Assembly (NCBI RefSeq): GCF_002964785.1
Contig: NZ_PQCC01000023.1
Span: 62,001 to 126,000, forward strand
DNA: 64,000 nt
DNA from: Pseudoalteromonas sp. T1lg48
Lineage (GTDB): Bacteria > Pseudomonadota > Gammaproteobacteria > Enterobacterales > Alteromonadaceae
Direction of reading: 5' to 3'
Part shown: piece by piece, positions 10,714 to 18,805 of the stretch
How positions within the stretch are numbered: position 1 is the stretch's first letter
Layout: every line of letters starts with the position of its first letter
Notes under the pieces: model-generated
The model's database searches: none
What the model saw: the letters and a program-made list of their open reading frames with translations, nothing else
Told to the model about the DNA's origin: nothing
Position numbers and translations under genes: made by a program

Positions 10714-11199
10714 GTGACTAGCAGATTAGCACTCCCCGGAAGTGTGTTAATACTTAGCGCGGCGCTGCCTATCTTAGGCCATGCCAATACCGATTATTTT
10801 AAGTGCCAAACCGAAGCAGGCACGGTATTCAGCCAATTCCCTTGTAATGAAAATGCGACGGAGCAAAAAGTAACACACTCCAATCCCCGCCATCAGGGCC
10901 CCAAAGAAGATTACGGCAAACAACTTACCGAGCTAGAGAAAGAAAACAAGCGCAATAGCATCAATATGCAGATCCGCAGCACCAAGCACAAGGTGGTGAT
11001 GTTAAAGCGTGAACGCAGTGCGAAAACCCTCGCCGAAGAACAACGTTTAGAACGACTCATGTCGGACGATGAGCGCAAGGCACTGAAAAAAGAGGTGCAA
11101 GTTAACATTAAGGACATAGAGCGCCGCTATAGTCAGCGCATCAAAGAAACCGAGCAAAAGCTGGCAAGGCTAGAAAAGTTCCTAGCAAGATTTCAATAA
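10714..11199 (+). CDS. DUF4124-like secreted protein
   Basis: A signal peptide (LALPGSVLILSAALPILGHA) is followed by the DUF4124 pattern (YFKCQTEAGTVFSQFPCNENA) with two cysteines that could form a disulfide. A long charged helical tail of Lys/Glu/Arg (residues about 80-160) is probably a coiled coil. I prefer the GTG at 10714, preceded by GAGG at 7 bp, over the ATG at 10684, which would add ten residues and has no ribosome site. Function is unknown, with a periplasmic location expected. Confidence 0.72.
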   Translation: MTSRLALPGSVLILSAALPILGHANTDYFKCQTEAGTVFSQFPCNENATEQKVTHSNPRHQGPKEDYGKQLTELEKENKRNSINMQIRSTKHKVVMLKRERSAKTLAEEQRLERLMSDDERKALKKEVQVNIKDIERRYSQRIKETEQKLARLEKFLARFQ

Positions 11200-11266
11200 G
11201 ACTTGCAAAGACTTAGGACCATGGCTTAAGGTAGCTTAGAGTTTATGCTCTAAAAGGCTTTAAATT

Positions 11267-12961
11267 GTGTATGCACAGGCAATAGCACAACAGATTCTTA
11301 ATGGATTTTTCCATCACTACAAGTTGTTTCAATCGATCACGGCGCAGGCACCGGAGGCCTTTGCGGCTCGTGATTGGGCGACCATGCACCATATCGCCAG
11401 CCTGCGCATTAGCTATTACGATACCCGAGTCAATGAAACCGTTGACACCCTCGCCCCAGTGGTGAGTGATCCGGCGGACGATCCGCAGCTTTGGATCGAT
11501 ACCAAGGACTGTTATCTGCAGTTTTTAGCCTTTCACCCCCAGGCCGAACTCGCAGAAACCTTTTATAACTCGGTGTTTTGCCGCCTGTTTGAACGTAAGT
11601 ATTACAATAACGACTTTATTTTCGTCCAAGCGACCCTGGCCGATGCCCCAGCACTGCCGGTGGAAGCCGAATATCGCAGCTATTTCCCCGTGGTTGAGGG
11701 TCTAAAACCCACTATTCGCCAAATTATCACCCAATTTGAATTCGGCTGCGCCTTTGCCAACCTTGAGCGTGATATTCGCTTGCTATTAAAAGCCTTTATT
11801 AAGCAGGCCCCTGAGACCCATGTTAAAAGCCACCAAATGCGCTTTGATATACTGCAGGCGCCCTTTTATCGCGGCCAAGCCGCCTACATCGTCGGCCGAA
11901 TCGTGTCATCAAGTGGCTCACAGCCGTTTATAATCGCGGTATTACATGATGAAGACCGAGGCCTGTACATAGATGCCCTGCTGACCCGCTCATCACAAAT
12001 GCGGGTGATCTTCGGCTTTGCCCGCGCCTACTTTATGGTACAAACCCATGCTCCCTCGGCCTTAGTACACTTTCTCAATCAACTGATGCCAGGCAAAACC
12101 AAGGCCGAACTGTATAACGCCATCGGCTTTCATAAACAGGGCAAAACCGAATTTTATCGCGAGCTACTGGCTCATATGCAACATGCACAGGAGCGCTTTG
12201 AACTGGCCGCCGGCACCCCGGGCATGGTAATGATGGTGATAAACCTGCCGTCCTTCCCCTATGTTTTTAAAATAATCCGCGATCGCTTTGGTTCGAGCAA
12301 ACCGTTTGGCAGAAAAACCGTACTCGAGCGCTATCAGTTGGTTAAGCGTCACGACCGGGTTGGCCGTATGGCCGATACCTGGGAGTATTCCGACGTGGCC
12401 CTGCCCCTAAGCTGCTTTAGCAATGAGTTGTTACAGCAGTTAGAAAGCAGCATCGCTAATTCAATGCGTATCGAAGGGGACATGTTGATCATTAAGCACC
12501 TGTATATAGAGCGCCGCATGACGCCCCTTAACCTCTATTTACAAGAGGTGGACAAGGACAAGGCGGAGCAAGCGATAACCGAATACGGTCAGGCGCTTAA
12601 AGAAATGATTGCCGCCAATATATTCCCCGGCGACATGCTGCTGAAGAACTTTGGCGTCACCAAACACAAGCGTGTGGTGTTTTACGACTATGACGAGGTG
12701 CAATACCTCACCGACATGCAATTTCGCGAATTCGACCATCAGGACGAACACAGTCTCTCGGTCGCTCCCAATGACGTGTTTCCGGCCCAGTTAACCACCT
12801 TTGTGCTGCCCAACCCGACACATAAGGAAATATTTATGCGTCATCATGGCGAGCTAACCGGCGCAGACTACTGGCAGCAAGCACAACAAAAAATTGCCCG
12901 CGGCGAATATAAACAGGTGTATCCTTACCCCAACGAACAACGTTTTATACACCTTTGGTAG
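11267..12961 (+). CDS. aceK: Isocitrate dehydrogenase kinase/phosphatase
   Basis: This 564-residue protein spans the full AceK family length (about 570-580). The bifunctional enzyme phosphorylates and dephosphorylates isocitrate dehydrogenase, switching flux between the TCA cycle and the glyoxylate shunt. The protein-kinase-like core is visible (VFKIIRDRFGSSKPFGRKTV), as is the later FYDYDEVQYL with metal-binding acidic residues. The start is a GTG. No aceA or aceB lies beside it, unlike the enterobacterial aceBAK operon, so the regulator gene is detached from the enzymes it serves. Confidence 0.95.
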   Translation: MYAQAIAQQILNGFFHHYKLFQSITAQAPEAFAARDWATMHHIASLRISYYDTRVNETVDTLAPVVSDPADDPQLWIDTKDCYLQFLAFHPQAELAETFYNSVFCRLFERKYYNNDFIFVQATLADAPALPVEAEYRSYFPVVEGLKPTIRQIITQFEFGCAFANLERDIRLLLKAFIKQAPETHVKSHQMRFDILQAPFYRGQAAYIVGRIVSSSGSQPFIIAVLHDEDRGLYIDALLTRSSQMRVIFGFARAYFMVQTHAPSALVHFLNQLMPGKTKAELYNAIGFHKQGKTEFYRELLAHMQHAQERFELAAGTPGMVMMVINLPSFPYVFKIIRDRFGSSKPFGRKTVLERYQLVKRHDRVGRMADTWEYSDVALPLSCFSNELLQQLESSIANSMRIEGDMLIIKHLYIERRMTPLNLYLQEVDKDKAEQAITEYGQALKEMIAANIFPGDMLLKNFGVTKHKRVVFYDYDEVQYLTDMQFREFDHQDEHSLSVAPNDVFPAQLTTFVLPNPTHKEIFMRHHGELTGADYWQQAQQKIARGEYKQVYPYPNEQRFIHLW

Positions 12962-13022
12962 CCTATTCTGCTGCCCAAGAATAAGCTAGACTGACTATAA
13001 ATAAAATAAATGGCATAGCGGA

Positions 13023-13961
13023 ATGAACATAAACAAAATTGATTTAAATCTTCTCGTTTATCTCGATACCTTGTTGCGCGAGTGTAATGTAACCAAGGCT
13101 GCCAACCAGCTCAGCATTACTCAGCCAGCCATGAGTAATGGCCTCAAGCGCCTGCGCAACCTGTTGAACGACCCCTTATTGGTGCGAACCAGTGAGGGCA
13201 TGGTGCCGACCGAACGCGCACTAGAGCTGCAGCCGGTGATCCGCGGGGTGCTGATGACCCTTGAGGAAACCTTGGCACCTAACCGCGACTTTGAACCCGC
13301 CAGCAGTAAGCGCGTATTTCGTATTATGGCCAGCGACTATGCCGCCAGCACCCTGGCCCCACGCTTGTTAAGTAAATTGCATGCCGAGGCGCCGGATACC
13401 ACCTTGGATATTCTTACGCCCAGTGATGTTAACTTCCACGACGTTGAAAACGGCAAGGTGGATATGGCCCTAAACCGTTTTGAGAAGCTGCCTCAATCCT
13501 TCCACCACAAACGCATTTGGAAAGACAGCTTCTGCTGCCTGGTCAAATCCGACAACCCCATTTTGGAGCGCTTTAATTTAGAAAGTTATTTACAGGCCAG
13601 ACATATCTGGGTCAGTAAAACCGGTTTTGGCGTCGGCGTGGGTATGGATCCAAAAGATGTGCAGAAACTCGGCTGGGTTGACGAAGCCCTGGCACACTTT
13701 GGTAAACACAGGGATATTGCTACTTTCACGCGTAATTACCACGTAGCCATTCACCTGGCCAAAGAGCTGAACCTGGTGGCCACCTTGCCCTCTAAGGCGG
13801 CGAAAATATACCAAGACGACCCTGGGCTCACCATTTTAGAGCCGCCCTTCCCCATTCCGCCGTTCGAGCTCGACATGATTTGGTCGCCACTGCTACATAG
13901 GGATGTGAGCCATATCTGGTTGCGGCAGAAAGTGGCAGAAGTAGCGCAGGAGTTGGCGTAA
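13023..13961 (+). CDS. LysR-family transcriptional regulator
   Basis: The 312-residue protein has a standard N-terminal winged helix-turn-helix (residues 7-65: LNLLVYLDTLLRECNVTKAA, SITQPAMSNGLKRLR). A substrate-binding domain of the NodD/NahR-like branch follows from about residue 93. LysR regulators usually control a divergent neighbour. Here the upstream gene aceK points the same way, so the target is not evident. The effector is unknown. Confidence 0.85.
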   Translation: MNINKIDLNLLVYLDTLLRECNVTKAANQLSITQPAMSNGLKRLRNLLNDPLLVRTSEGMVPTERALELQPVIRGVLMTLEETLAPNRDFEPASSKRVFRIMASDYAASTLAPRLLSKLHAEAPDTTLDILTPSDVNFHDVENGKVDMALNRFEKLPQSFHHKRIWKDSFCCLVKSDNPILERFNLESYLQARHIWVSKTGFGVGVGMDPKDVQKLGWVDEALAHFGKHRDIATFTRNYHVAIHLAKELNLVATLPSKAAKIYQDDPGLTILEPPFPIPPFELDMIWSPLLHRDVSHIWLRQKVAEVAQELA

Positions 13962-14017
13962 ATGCCGGCGCTACTTTAGGTGGCGATCTCGACCTACGAG
14001 TGCCCAAAATTGCTGTT

Positions 14018-14052
14018 AAAAAAGCCCAGCTATTTAGCTGGGCTTTTTGTTT
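14018..14052 (+). terminator. Hairpin terminator after the LysR gene
   Basis: GCCCAGCT/AGCTGGGC arms with a TATTT-type loop are preceded by A-run and followed by T-run. The hairpin lies 57 bp after the LysR stop. A longer variant of the same hairpin recurs at 14256-14301. Confidence 0.85.
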
Positions 14053-14134
14053 TAATGCATGGCGCAGAGGAGTGAGTTCACCGCGAGTGAACGAACAGCC
14101 CAAGGCAACGCCGCAGGGCCGAAGCTTGCGACCG
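14049..14134. repeat. 86-bp direct repeat, copy 1
   Basis: This stretch recurs at 14295-14380 with two mismatches in 86 bases. It starts right at the T-run of a GCCCAGCT hairpin, contains an internal GTTCAC/GTGAAC hairpin, and ends GAAGCTTGCGACCG. Between the copies is a GC-rich stretch (14135-14255) with further small palindromes. No reading frame here looks real. Confidence 0.85.
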
Positions 14135-14255
14135 GGAGGGATAAGCTTGCCTACATCCTGTAGGCAACCCTTCGGGCGCCTGCGCGGCTCAAAATGCTCC
14201 CGACATTTTGTCGAACCAGGGTTCTCATCAAGGCCACCCAGCTCAGCTGGTGCTG

Positions 14256-14301
14256 TTAAAACAGAAAAGCCCAGCTAACTAGCTGGGCTTTTCTGTTTTA
14301 A
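14256..14301. terminator. 46-bp near-perfect palindrome (terminator-like)
   Basis: Arms of 21 bases (TTAAAACAGAAAAGCCCAGCT and its complement) surround an AACT loop with A- and T-runs outside. It is an extended copy of the hairpin at 14018-14052 and works as a bidirectional terminator shape. It abuts copy 2 of the 86-bp repeat. Confidence 0.75.
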
Positions 14302-14380
14302 TGCATGACGCAGAGGAGTGAGTTCACCGCGAGTGAACAAACAGCCCAAGGCAACGCCGCAGGGCCGAAGCTTGCGACCG
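14295..14380. repeat. 86-bp direct repeat, copy 2
   Basis: Second copy of the 14049-14134 repeat (two differences). Hairpin plus repeat is duplicated as a unit of about 246 bp, most simply a tandem duplication with drift. Confidence 0.85.
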
Positions 14381-14393
14381 TACGCCGAAAAGC

Positions 14394-14419
14394 AAAAAAC
14401 CAGCCGAAGCTGGTTTTTT
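14394..14419 (-). terminator. Terminator formerly belonging to tRNA-Ser, now displaced by the island
   Basis: AAAAAACCAGC/GCTGGTTTTTT arms with a CGAA loop lie 10 bp left of the attL repeat. Without the island this hairpin would stand directly downstream of the minus-strand tRNA-Ser gene, as its terminator. Original ownership is inferred from the att repeats. Confidence 0.6.
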
Positions 14420-14429
14420 ATCATAATGC

Positions 14430-14458
14430 ATGGCGGAGAGGGAGGGATTCGAACCCTC
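14430..14458. repeat. attL: 29-bp copy of the tRNA-Ser 3' end
   Basis: These 29 bases are identical to 21254-21282 and contain the CCA end, the acceptor strand and the T-arm of tRNA-Ser. The bases on both sides differ from the other copy. It is the expected product of integrase crossover at a tRNA 3' end. Confidence 0.9.
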
Positions 14459-14550
14459 TATATCACCCGCCTACATCGCCCAAAGCCATTGATAACAAAC
14501 ACTTGCAGCTCTACAATGACTAGAATGATGACTATTTCTTGCAGAAATTT

Positions 14551-15900
14551 ATGACTAAAAGACACTTACGACTGAGAGGTGATACTTGGTATTTTAATTA
14601 TGCCGTTCCCAAACATCTCCAACCGATATTGAAAAAGAAGAATATCACCAAGTCCTTAGGTACTGACTCACTTAAAACAGCAAGAGTGCTTCGAGATAAT
14701 TTATTAAGAGAGTACGAAGGCTTGTCAGAGTCTCATGGTGTAAACCCTGAGGGTGTACGCTTAAGAACTCTCATATCTGAAATACGTGAAAAATACTCCA
14801 AGGCGTCAGAAGAGGAACACTATTGGGCGCTTGATGATATTTATGATGCAGAGAGGGTATCCAAGACTGACCCGCTTTTAGCTGATGCAATTCTAATTGC
14901 AAATAAAGGAAATGATTCTAGTTCACTATCAGGGGTTAGTGTTGAATATACCTTAGGTGAAGTTTGTGCAGAATATATTAACAAAGTGAAAGACCAAAGG
15001 TCACAGCAAACAATTAGCACCACCAAACGCGCTTTAAAATACTTCGAACAATTCCGAAAAAGCAGAAATATTCTTTTAAAGTCTATTGATAGACCTAGCG
15101 TCACTCGATTCATAGATTTTCTTAGAATTGATGTTAAAGTTGGCTCGAAGTCAATCAGTAACATGTTGTCATGTCTAAACAAAATCTATAAATACGCCAG
15201 AGACTATGGGTACGTAGAAAACGAATCACCCTTTCAAGACCATAGCATCATCAAATCAGTAGGTGATGACACTAAAGGGTACAGACCCTTTACACTTGAA
15301 CAATTCACAAAGTTAATGAGCATCATCAATAACTCAAGAAAGATAAGTGAAGCTAGGAAATGGTTTGTACCAATGATGCTTATGACAGGAATGCGTCCAT
15401 CGGAGCTAGCTGGGTTGTATAAGGATGATATTTTTGAAGAGGAAGGCTTATGGTTTATATCAGTTCACGAAACTAAAGAACGAAGACTCAAGACAAAAAA
15501 CTCTTATAGAAAAATCCCGATTCACAGCTCAGTCTTGAATATATTTCTCAAACTGAAAAATGATAAAAGCAACGAAAGTAAGTTTCTTTTTAATGAGGTT
15601 AAAGACTTGGAAAGCCCATTAAACTCGACAGGTCAGTGGTTTAGTCGCTTAAAGAGAAAACATATAACTGAAGATAGTGATGTGGCTCTTTATAGCCTGA
15701 GAGCGATGTTTGCTACTGCTTGTGAAAATGCCGGTATCGAGGAAAGAGCGACAGCTTACCTCATGGGACATTCAAGAATCGCACAAGGTCTAGCATATGG
15801 CTTATACTCTACTGGCCTAGAACCATCTTTATCTGCAAAATATATAGATAAAGTGGGAGAAAAACTAACCCCTTATGTTAAGTGCTTCCCAAGTCTTTAG
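14551..15900 (+). CDS. Tyrosine-type site-specific integrase
   Basis: The protein is about 449 residues from the ATG at 14551 (a TTG at 14539 would add four). The N-terminus (HLRLRGDTWYFNYAVPKHL) resembles the DUF6538 arm-binding domain of phage-type integrases. A core-binding domain occupies about 130-240. The catalytic domain shows Arg in TGMRPSELAGL, Lys in the TKNSYRKIPI hairpin, Arg in LYSLRAMFATA (Tyr where His is usual), the LMGHS box and the nucleophile Tyr in YGLYSTG. It begins 93 bp from attL and very probably drives island integration and excision. No excisionase gene was found. Confidence 0.93.
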   Translation: MTKRHLRLRGDTWYFNYAVPKHLQPILKKKNITKSLGTDSLKTARVLRDNLLREYEGLSESHGVNPEGVRLRTLISEIREKYSKASEEEHYWALDDIYDAERVSKTDPLLADAILIANKGNDSSSLSGVSVEYTLGEVCAEYINKVKDQRSQQTISTTKRALKYFEQFRKSRNILLKSIDRPSVTRFIDFLRIDVKVGSKSISNMLSCLNKIYKYARDYGYVENESPFQDHSIIKSVGDDTKGYRPFTLEQFTKLMSIINNSRKISEARKWFVPMMLMTGMRPSELAGLYKDDIFEEEGLWFISVHETKERRLKTKNSYRKIPIHSSVLNIFLKLKNDKSNESKFLFNEVKDLESPLNSTGQWFSRLKRKHITEDSDVALYSLRAMFATACENAGIEERATAYLMGHSRIAQGLAYGLYSTGLEPSLSAKYIDKVGEKLTPYVKCFPSL

Positions 15901-15911
15901 CCCCAACCCCT

Positions 15912-16119
15912 AGAATCGCTTACGGTGCGTTACAGAGCTTCCTAGGGGCTTGTATGGGTAACAACGTGATAAACCACCAGCAAAAAAACCTTACAGAAGC
16001 TCCCAGACACCACCAACACTTCCTGTAAGCGATTCTAAGTAGCTTTAATACCAATGCCCACACCAACCCACCAATAACAAGTTAGAACCTCTTACAGGGC
16101 GTTACAGGGCTTCTGGGCT
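15912..16119. repeat. Cluster of repeated TTACAG-type motifs after the integrase
   Basis: Two imperfect direct repeats of about 35 bases (15912-15947 and 16083-16119) share CTTAC-G-GCGTTACAG-GCTTC. Two inverted partners lie between them: CTTACAGAAGCTCCCAG near 15991-16008, and CCTGTAAGCGATTCT at about 16022-16036, which is the complement of the first repeat's start. Multiple direct and inverted short repeats next to an integrase suggest protein-binding sites, such as arm-type or excision-factor sites, or an origin. Function is inferred only from the layout. Confidence 0.6.
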
Positions 16120-16475
16120 TATTTGTGTCTGCTAGTGTGGTTGATGGGTTTAAGCTCGTGGTGTTTTTCAACCAATTGTGAATGTTATTTCAAATACTAC
16201 AAGCAAACAGACAAACTAATGGCGTAGAGGGTGCGGGTTTACTAGGTTATCTTGGAAAACTGAGGGAGAATGTAAAACAATGAGGAACAAGGCAAATTAA
16301 TAGTGTGGTATCGAGATGTACAACGGGTGAGCCTAGTATACATGAGCAGCTAACGGGGAGATTAGAATGCCACTCCATAGCACATAACTATACTAATGTC
16401 CATAGCTGTAAGAATTATTTTCAAACTAAATTCCTTTATGGAACAACCACTTAGTAAAACCTGAGAAAATAAAGT

Positions 16476-16504
16476 TTGACTTTTTAGGAAAAGTGTGGTA
16501 TTAT
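16476..16504 (+). promoter_or_regulatory. Strong sigma-70-like promoter for the island leader
   Basis: TTGACT at 16476-16481 and TATTAT at 16499-16504 are separated by exactly 17 bases. A second TATAAT-like overlap follows immediately. Transcription would start near 16511 and run about 640 nt before the first good start codon at 17150. Confidence 0.65.
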
Positions 16505-17149
16505 AATAGTATTATAAAGTTTACTTAAAAGGTTGGTTGGAGTTACTGTAACAGTTTATTGAGGAGATTGTTACAGGTTATTAGGGATAACCTTTAGTAA
16601 ATCATCTTTAGTAAAAGAAAAACTTATAACACCTTTTGTAAAGCATTTCTTAGTGTGCACTTCGAAGGGTTCATAACCATTTTTACAAATGGGAATTACA
16701 TCTATTTTAAGGTAGGTTGTCAGGAAGGTTTGATTTTATAAAGCACTTACAAGAAATTTTATAAAATCCTTATTAAATATCTCTAGTAAACAAACCCTCT
16801 TACCACAAGTGAATAGAGGTATGGTGATTAGAATCTCTTACAGATTTACTCAAGAGATTAGCCAAGATACTTCAAAGTTCTTACAAATTACACTGGCTAG
16901 ATATTGAGTAATACCTTAAACAATCTATCCAGTTCAATACTACCATAGATAAATCATCGGTGATTCCACCTATCGCCAACTTCAAAAGAATTTCATAAGG
17001 GACGTTCTCCCCTTGCCGTATGTGGTCGAGCACCCAATGACAGGCTCGTATAGACCACTGCTTTATCCATAGACCCTCCAGCCTTCTTAGCTCCCTCTTG
17101 TGCTAAGGGGCTGTTGCGTCTCCTTACATCCAAACAAGAGGATTATATC
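16505..17149 (+). other. Hairpin-rich non-coding leader upstream of the unknown operon
   Basis: There is no plausible plus-strand gene. Successive stem-loops are visible: 16575-16593 (AGGTTAT/ATAACCT), 16677-16692 (CCATTT/AAATGG with a TTAC loop), 16732-16768 (GATTTTATAAA/TTTATAAAATC, perfect 11-bp arms) and 16832-16859 (AATCTCT/AGAGATT). TTTAGTAAA-like words repeat at about 16593, 16607 and 16786. The leader may be a structured or regulatory RNA, or operator DNA. The minus strand of its last part holds a possible gene remnant (16881-17102). Confidence 0.5.
16881..17102 (-). pseudogene. Open minus-strand frame of 73 codons without a start (possible gene remnant)
   Basis: Between TAG at 17103-17105 and TAA at 16881-16883 the minus strand is open. 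It encodes a protein-like sequence with segments such as RRLEGLWIKQWSIRACHWVL and GENVPYEILLKLAIGGITDD. No ATG starts it, only a late GTG. The amino-acid mix (amphipathic, few rare runs) is unlike a random AT-rich frame. It may be a remnant of a gene cut by rearrangement, or chance. I do not recognise it. Confidence 0.3.
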
Positions 17150-17656
17150 ATGAAACTATCAGAATCAGATTTCAAAAAATTACTAACTACCGCCCAAAGC
17201 CCCAAAAGACGCTTTACCAAAGAAACTGTACAAGCTCAGTTTGAGCGTTCAAAAGTGTTGTACCAGAAGAATATTGAATCACATGGCGTACTCGGCGCTG
17301 TGAAACACTTCATCTTCTACAACAACAAATATGAAGTTCTCCAGACTCTTGAAAGATTATTTAAGGAAGGCTGGAAAGAATACGGCTCTCCGCAGAGCTT
17401 TTATCAGTTTAAGGTTGACCCGGCTACTAACGCTGTAGAGTTTTGGATGACCAAACCAAATGGACTTCAAGAAGAAGATTTAAAAACCCTACGAGATAAG
17501 GCCGAAGCAGAGTTACGAGTGGAGATTGATACCCATAACCAATCTCGTGAAGAAGCCATAAAAGCCCTAGCCTTACACGCTGAAGCTATTCAAGCTGAGA
17601 AAGATAAGGAAATTGAGCTACTCAATCAGATTCAAGAATTAGCAGAGGGTTTGTAA
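17150..17656 (+). CDS. Island protein of unknown function (168 aa), C-terminal coiled coil
   Basis: The start is the ATG at 17150 because AGAGGA stands 7 bp before it. The TTG at 17114 has no ribosome site. Residues 1-100 are mixed helical with aromatic-rich HFIFYNNKYEVLQTLERLF and FYQFKVDP-like stretches, and residues about 105-165 are a charged coiled coil rich in Glu, Lys and Ala. There is no signal peptide or membrane segment. It sits 1 bp before the next gene, so both form an operon behind the hairpin-rich leader. I do not recognise the family. Confidence 0.75.
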   Translation: MKLSESDFKKLLTTAQSPKRRFTKETVQAQFERSKVLYQKNIESHGVLGAVKHFIFYNNKYEVLQTLERLFKEGWKEYGSPQSFYQFKVDPATNAVEFWMTKPNGLQEEDLKTLRDKAEAELRVEIDTHNQSREEAIKALALHAEAIQAEKDKEIELLNQIQELAEGL

Positions 17657-17657
17657 T

Positions 17658-18104
17658 ATGTTGGATAAAAAATCTTTAGTCGCTAGGGTTGGAAGCCAGC
17701 TCAAGGCCAACACTTCACACCATCATGGTGATTCATCTAACAAGGTTACTGAGATTCTATCAAAGAGAGCTTCTGAGATGACCTCGCAGGATAAGCACAA
17801 AGACCTTGTAAAGCGCATCTCAACCCATCACAAGCCAGTCAACCCAACCATGAGTGACGCTGACACTTTACTGCTTAAGAAGAAGCTTTACTTCAAAGAT
17901 GAAACTCTCACTTTTCACTTTACTTCTAAAGGTGGAAATAAGATGGAAGCATACTTTCCAGCAGCACTACTAATGGAAGATATGGAAGCCATCAAAGCGA
18001 CTAGGCTTTACCGTGAGACTGTGAATTATTGTAAGAACGAAACCAAGCTACTGGAACAACTGGAAATAAAACGAGCTGAGCTAATAAGTAAACTCCCATT
18101 CTAA
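17658..18104 (+). CDS. Island protein of unknown function (148 aa)
   Basis: This is the second gene of the pair, starting 1 bp after the previous stop, which implies coupled translation. The first 60 residues are polar and His/Lys/Ser-rich and probably flexible. The rest (KKKLYFKDETLTFHFTSKGG, then a helical C-terminus) looks like a small folded domain. It is soluble, with no catalytic motif. A terminator follows. Function is not recognisable, and joint action with the first protein is inferred from the coupling alone. Confidence 0.72.
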   Translation: MLDKKSLVARVGSQLKANTSHHHGDSSNKVTEILSKRASEMTSQDKHKDLVKRISTHHKPVNPTMSDADTLLLKKKLYFKDETLTFHFTSKGGNKMEAYFPAALLMEDMEAIKATRLYRETVNYCKNETKLLEQLEIKRAELISKLPF

Positions 18105-18154
18105 CAACCAAGAGACGCTAGAAATGATACTCCAAAACCATTTTAGCCATTTTA

Positions 18155-18193
18155 AAAAGCCCCCTTCCAAGGTTGATGGTTAGGGGTTTTTTT
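18155..18193 (+). terminator. Terminator after the two-gene island operon
   Basis: AAGCCCC and GGGGTT arms with an internal mispaired region around TTCC/GGTTGATGGTTA end in a run of seven T. It lies about 50 bp after the stop of the 148-aa gene and closes the operon. Confidence 0.65.
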
Positions 18194-18222
18194 ATGTCTG
18201 AAATAAGCTATCTGAGAAGCTC

Positions 18223-18792
18223 TCAGGGTTTCTGTAGGCGCTTAACCGTACTGACAGATATACCTAGCTCCTTAGCGACTCCTGCGATGCTCATAGACTT
18301 TCTCATTTGAACCACCTCACCTCTTAAAGACTCGTTACTAGGCCTACCTAATTTCTTACCTTCGGACTTGGCTCTTTTCAAACCATCTATAGTACGCTCT
18401 TTAATTCTATTCTTTTCAAACTCTGCAAATGCCGAGAATAGCTGCAGCATCAATTTACCTTCACTAGATGATAAATCCCTTACAGGCAAGTCCAGTGAAA
18501 CCAGCCTGATTCCCTTACTCACAAATAACTCCACCACCTGCTGAACATCAATGTTATCTCTGCCCAACCTGTCCAAGCGCTGAACCACAACAGTATCACC
18601 CTTTTCCAATTTATGGGTAACCATAGCCTTAAACGCTTCACGCTCCATAGCGTTAACCCCACCACTAACAACCTCAGTGATAACTCTGTTAGCGGGAACG
18701 CTATACCCAGCCCTTTGGATGGCCTCTAATTGGTTTTCAACCGTAAGTTCACTTGTGGATACACGGGCGTAGATAAAGGTTCTTGATGGCAT
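18223..18792 (-). CDS. Serine recombinase (resolvase/invertase family)
   Basis: The 189-residue protein has the classic catalytic domain: FIYARVSTSE with the nucleophile Ser12, VVQRLDRLGRDN, the LMLQLFSAFAEFEKNRI helix and RTIDGLKRAKSEGKKLGR, ending in a C-terminal helix-turn-helix (SIAGVAKELGISVSTVKRL). It is of the length of Tn3-type resolvases and DNA invertases. It faces a site-like cluster of inverted repeats just upstream (18806-18922). It may resolve multimers or invert a segment of the island. No transposase accompanies it. Confidence 0.93.
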   Translation of the reverse strand: MPSRTFIYARVSTSELTVENQLEAIQRAGYSVPANRVITEVVSGGVNAMEREAFKAMVTHKLEKGDTVVVQRLDRLGRDNIDVQQVVELFVSKGIRLVSLDLPVRDLSSSEGKLMLQLFSAFAEFEKNRIKERTIDGLKRAKSEGKKLGRPSNESLRGEVVQMRKSMSIAGVAKELGISVSTVKRLQKP

Positions 18793-18805
18793 AACTGCAA
18801 TTCTC

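Noticed and set aside
14000..14554. Plus-strand open frames of 70-90 codons in the repeat region
   Set aside because: They run through terminator hairpins and the duplicated 86-bp repeat, so their translations are simply repeats of each other. No ribosome sites.
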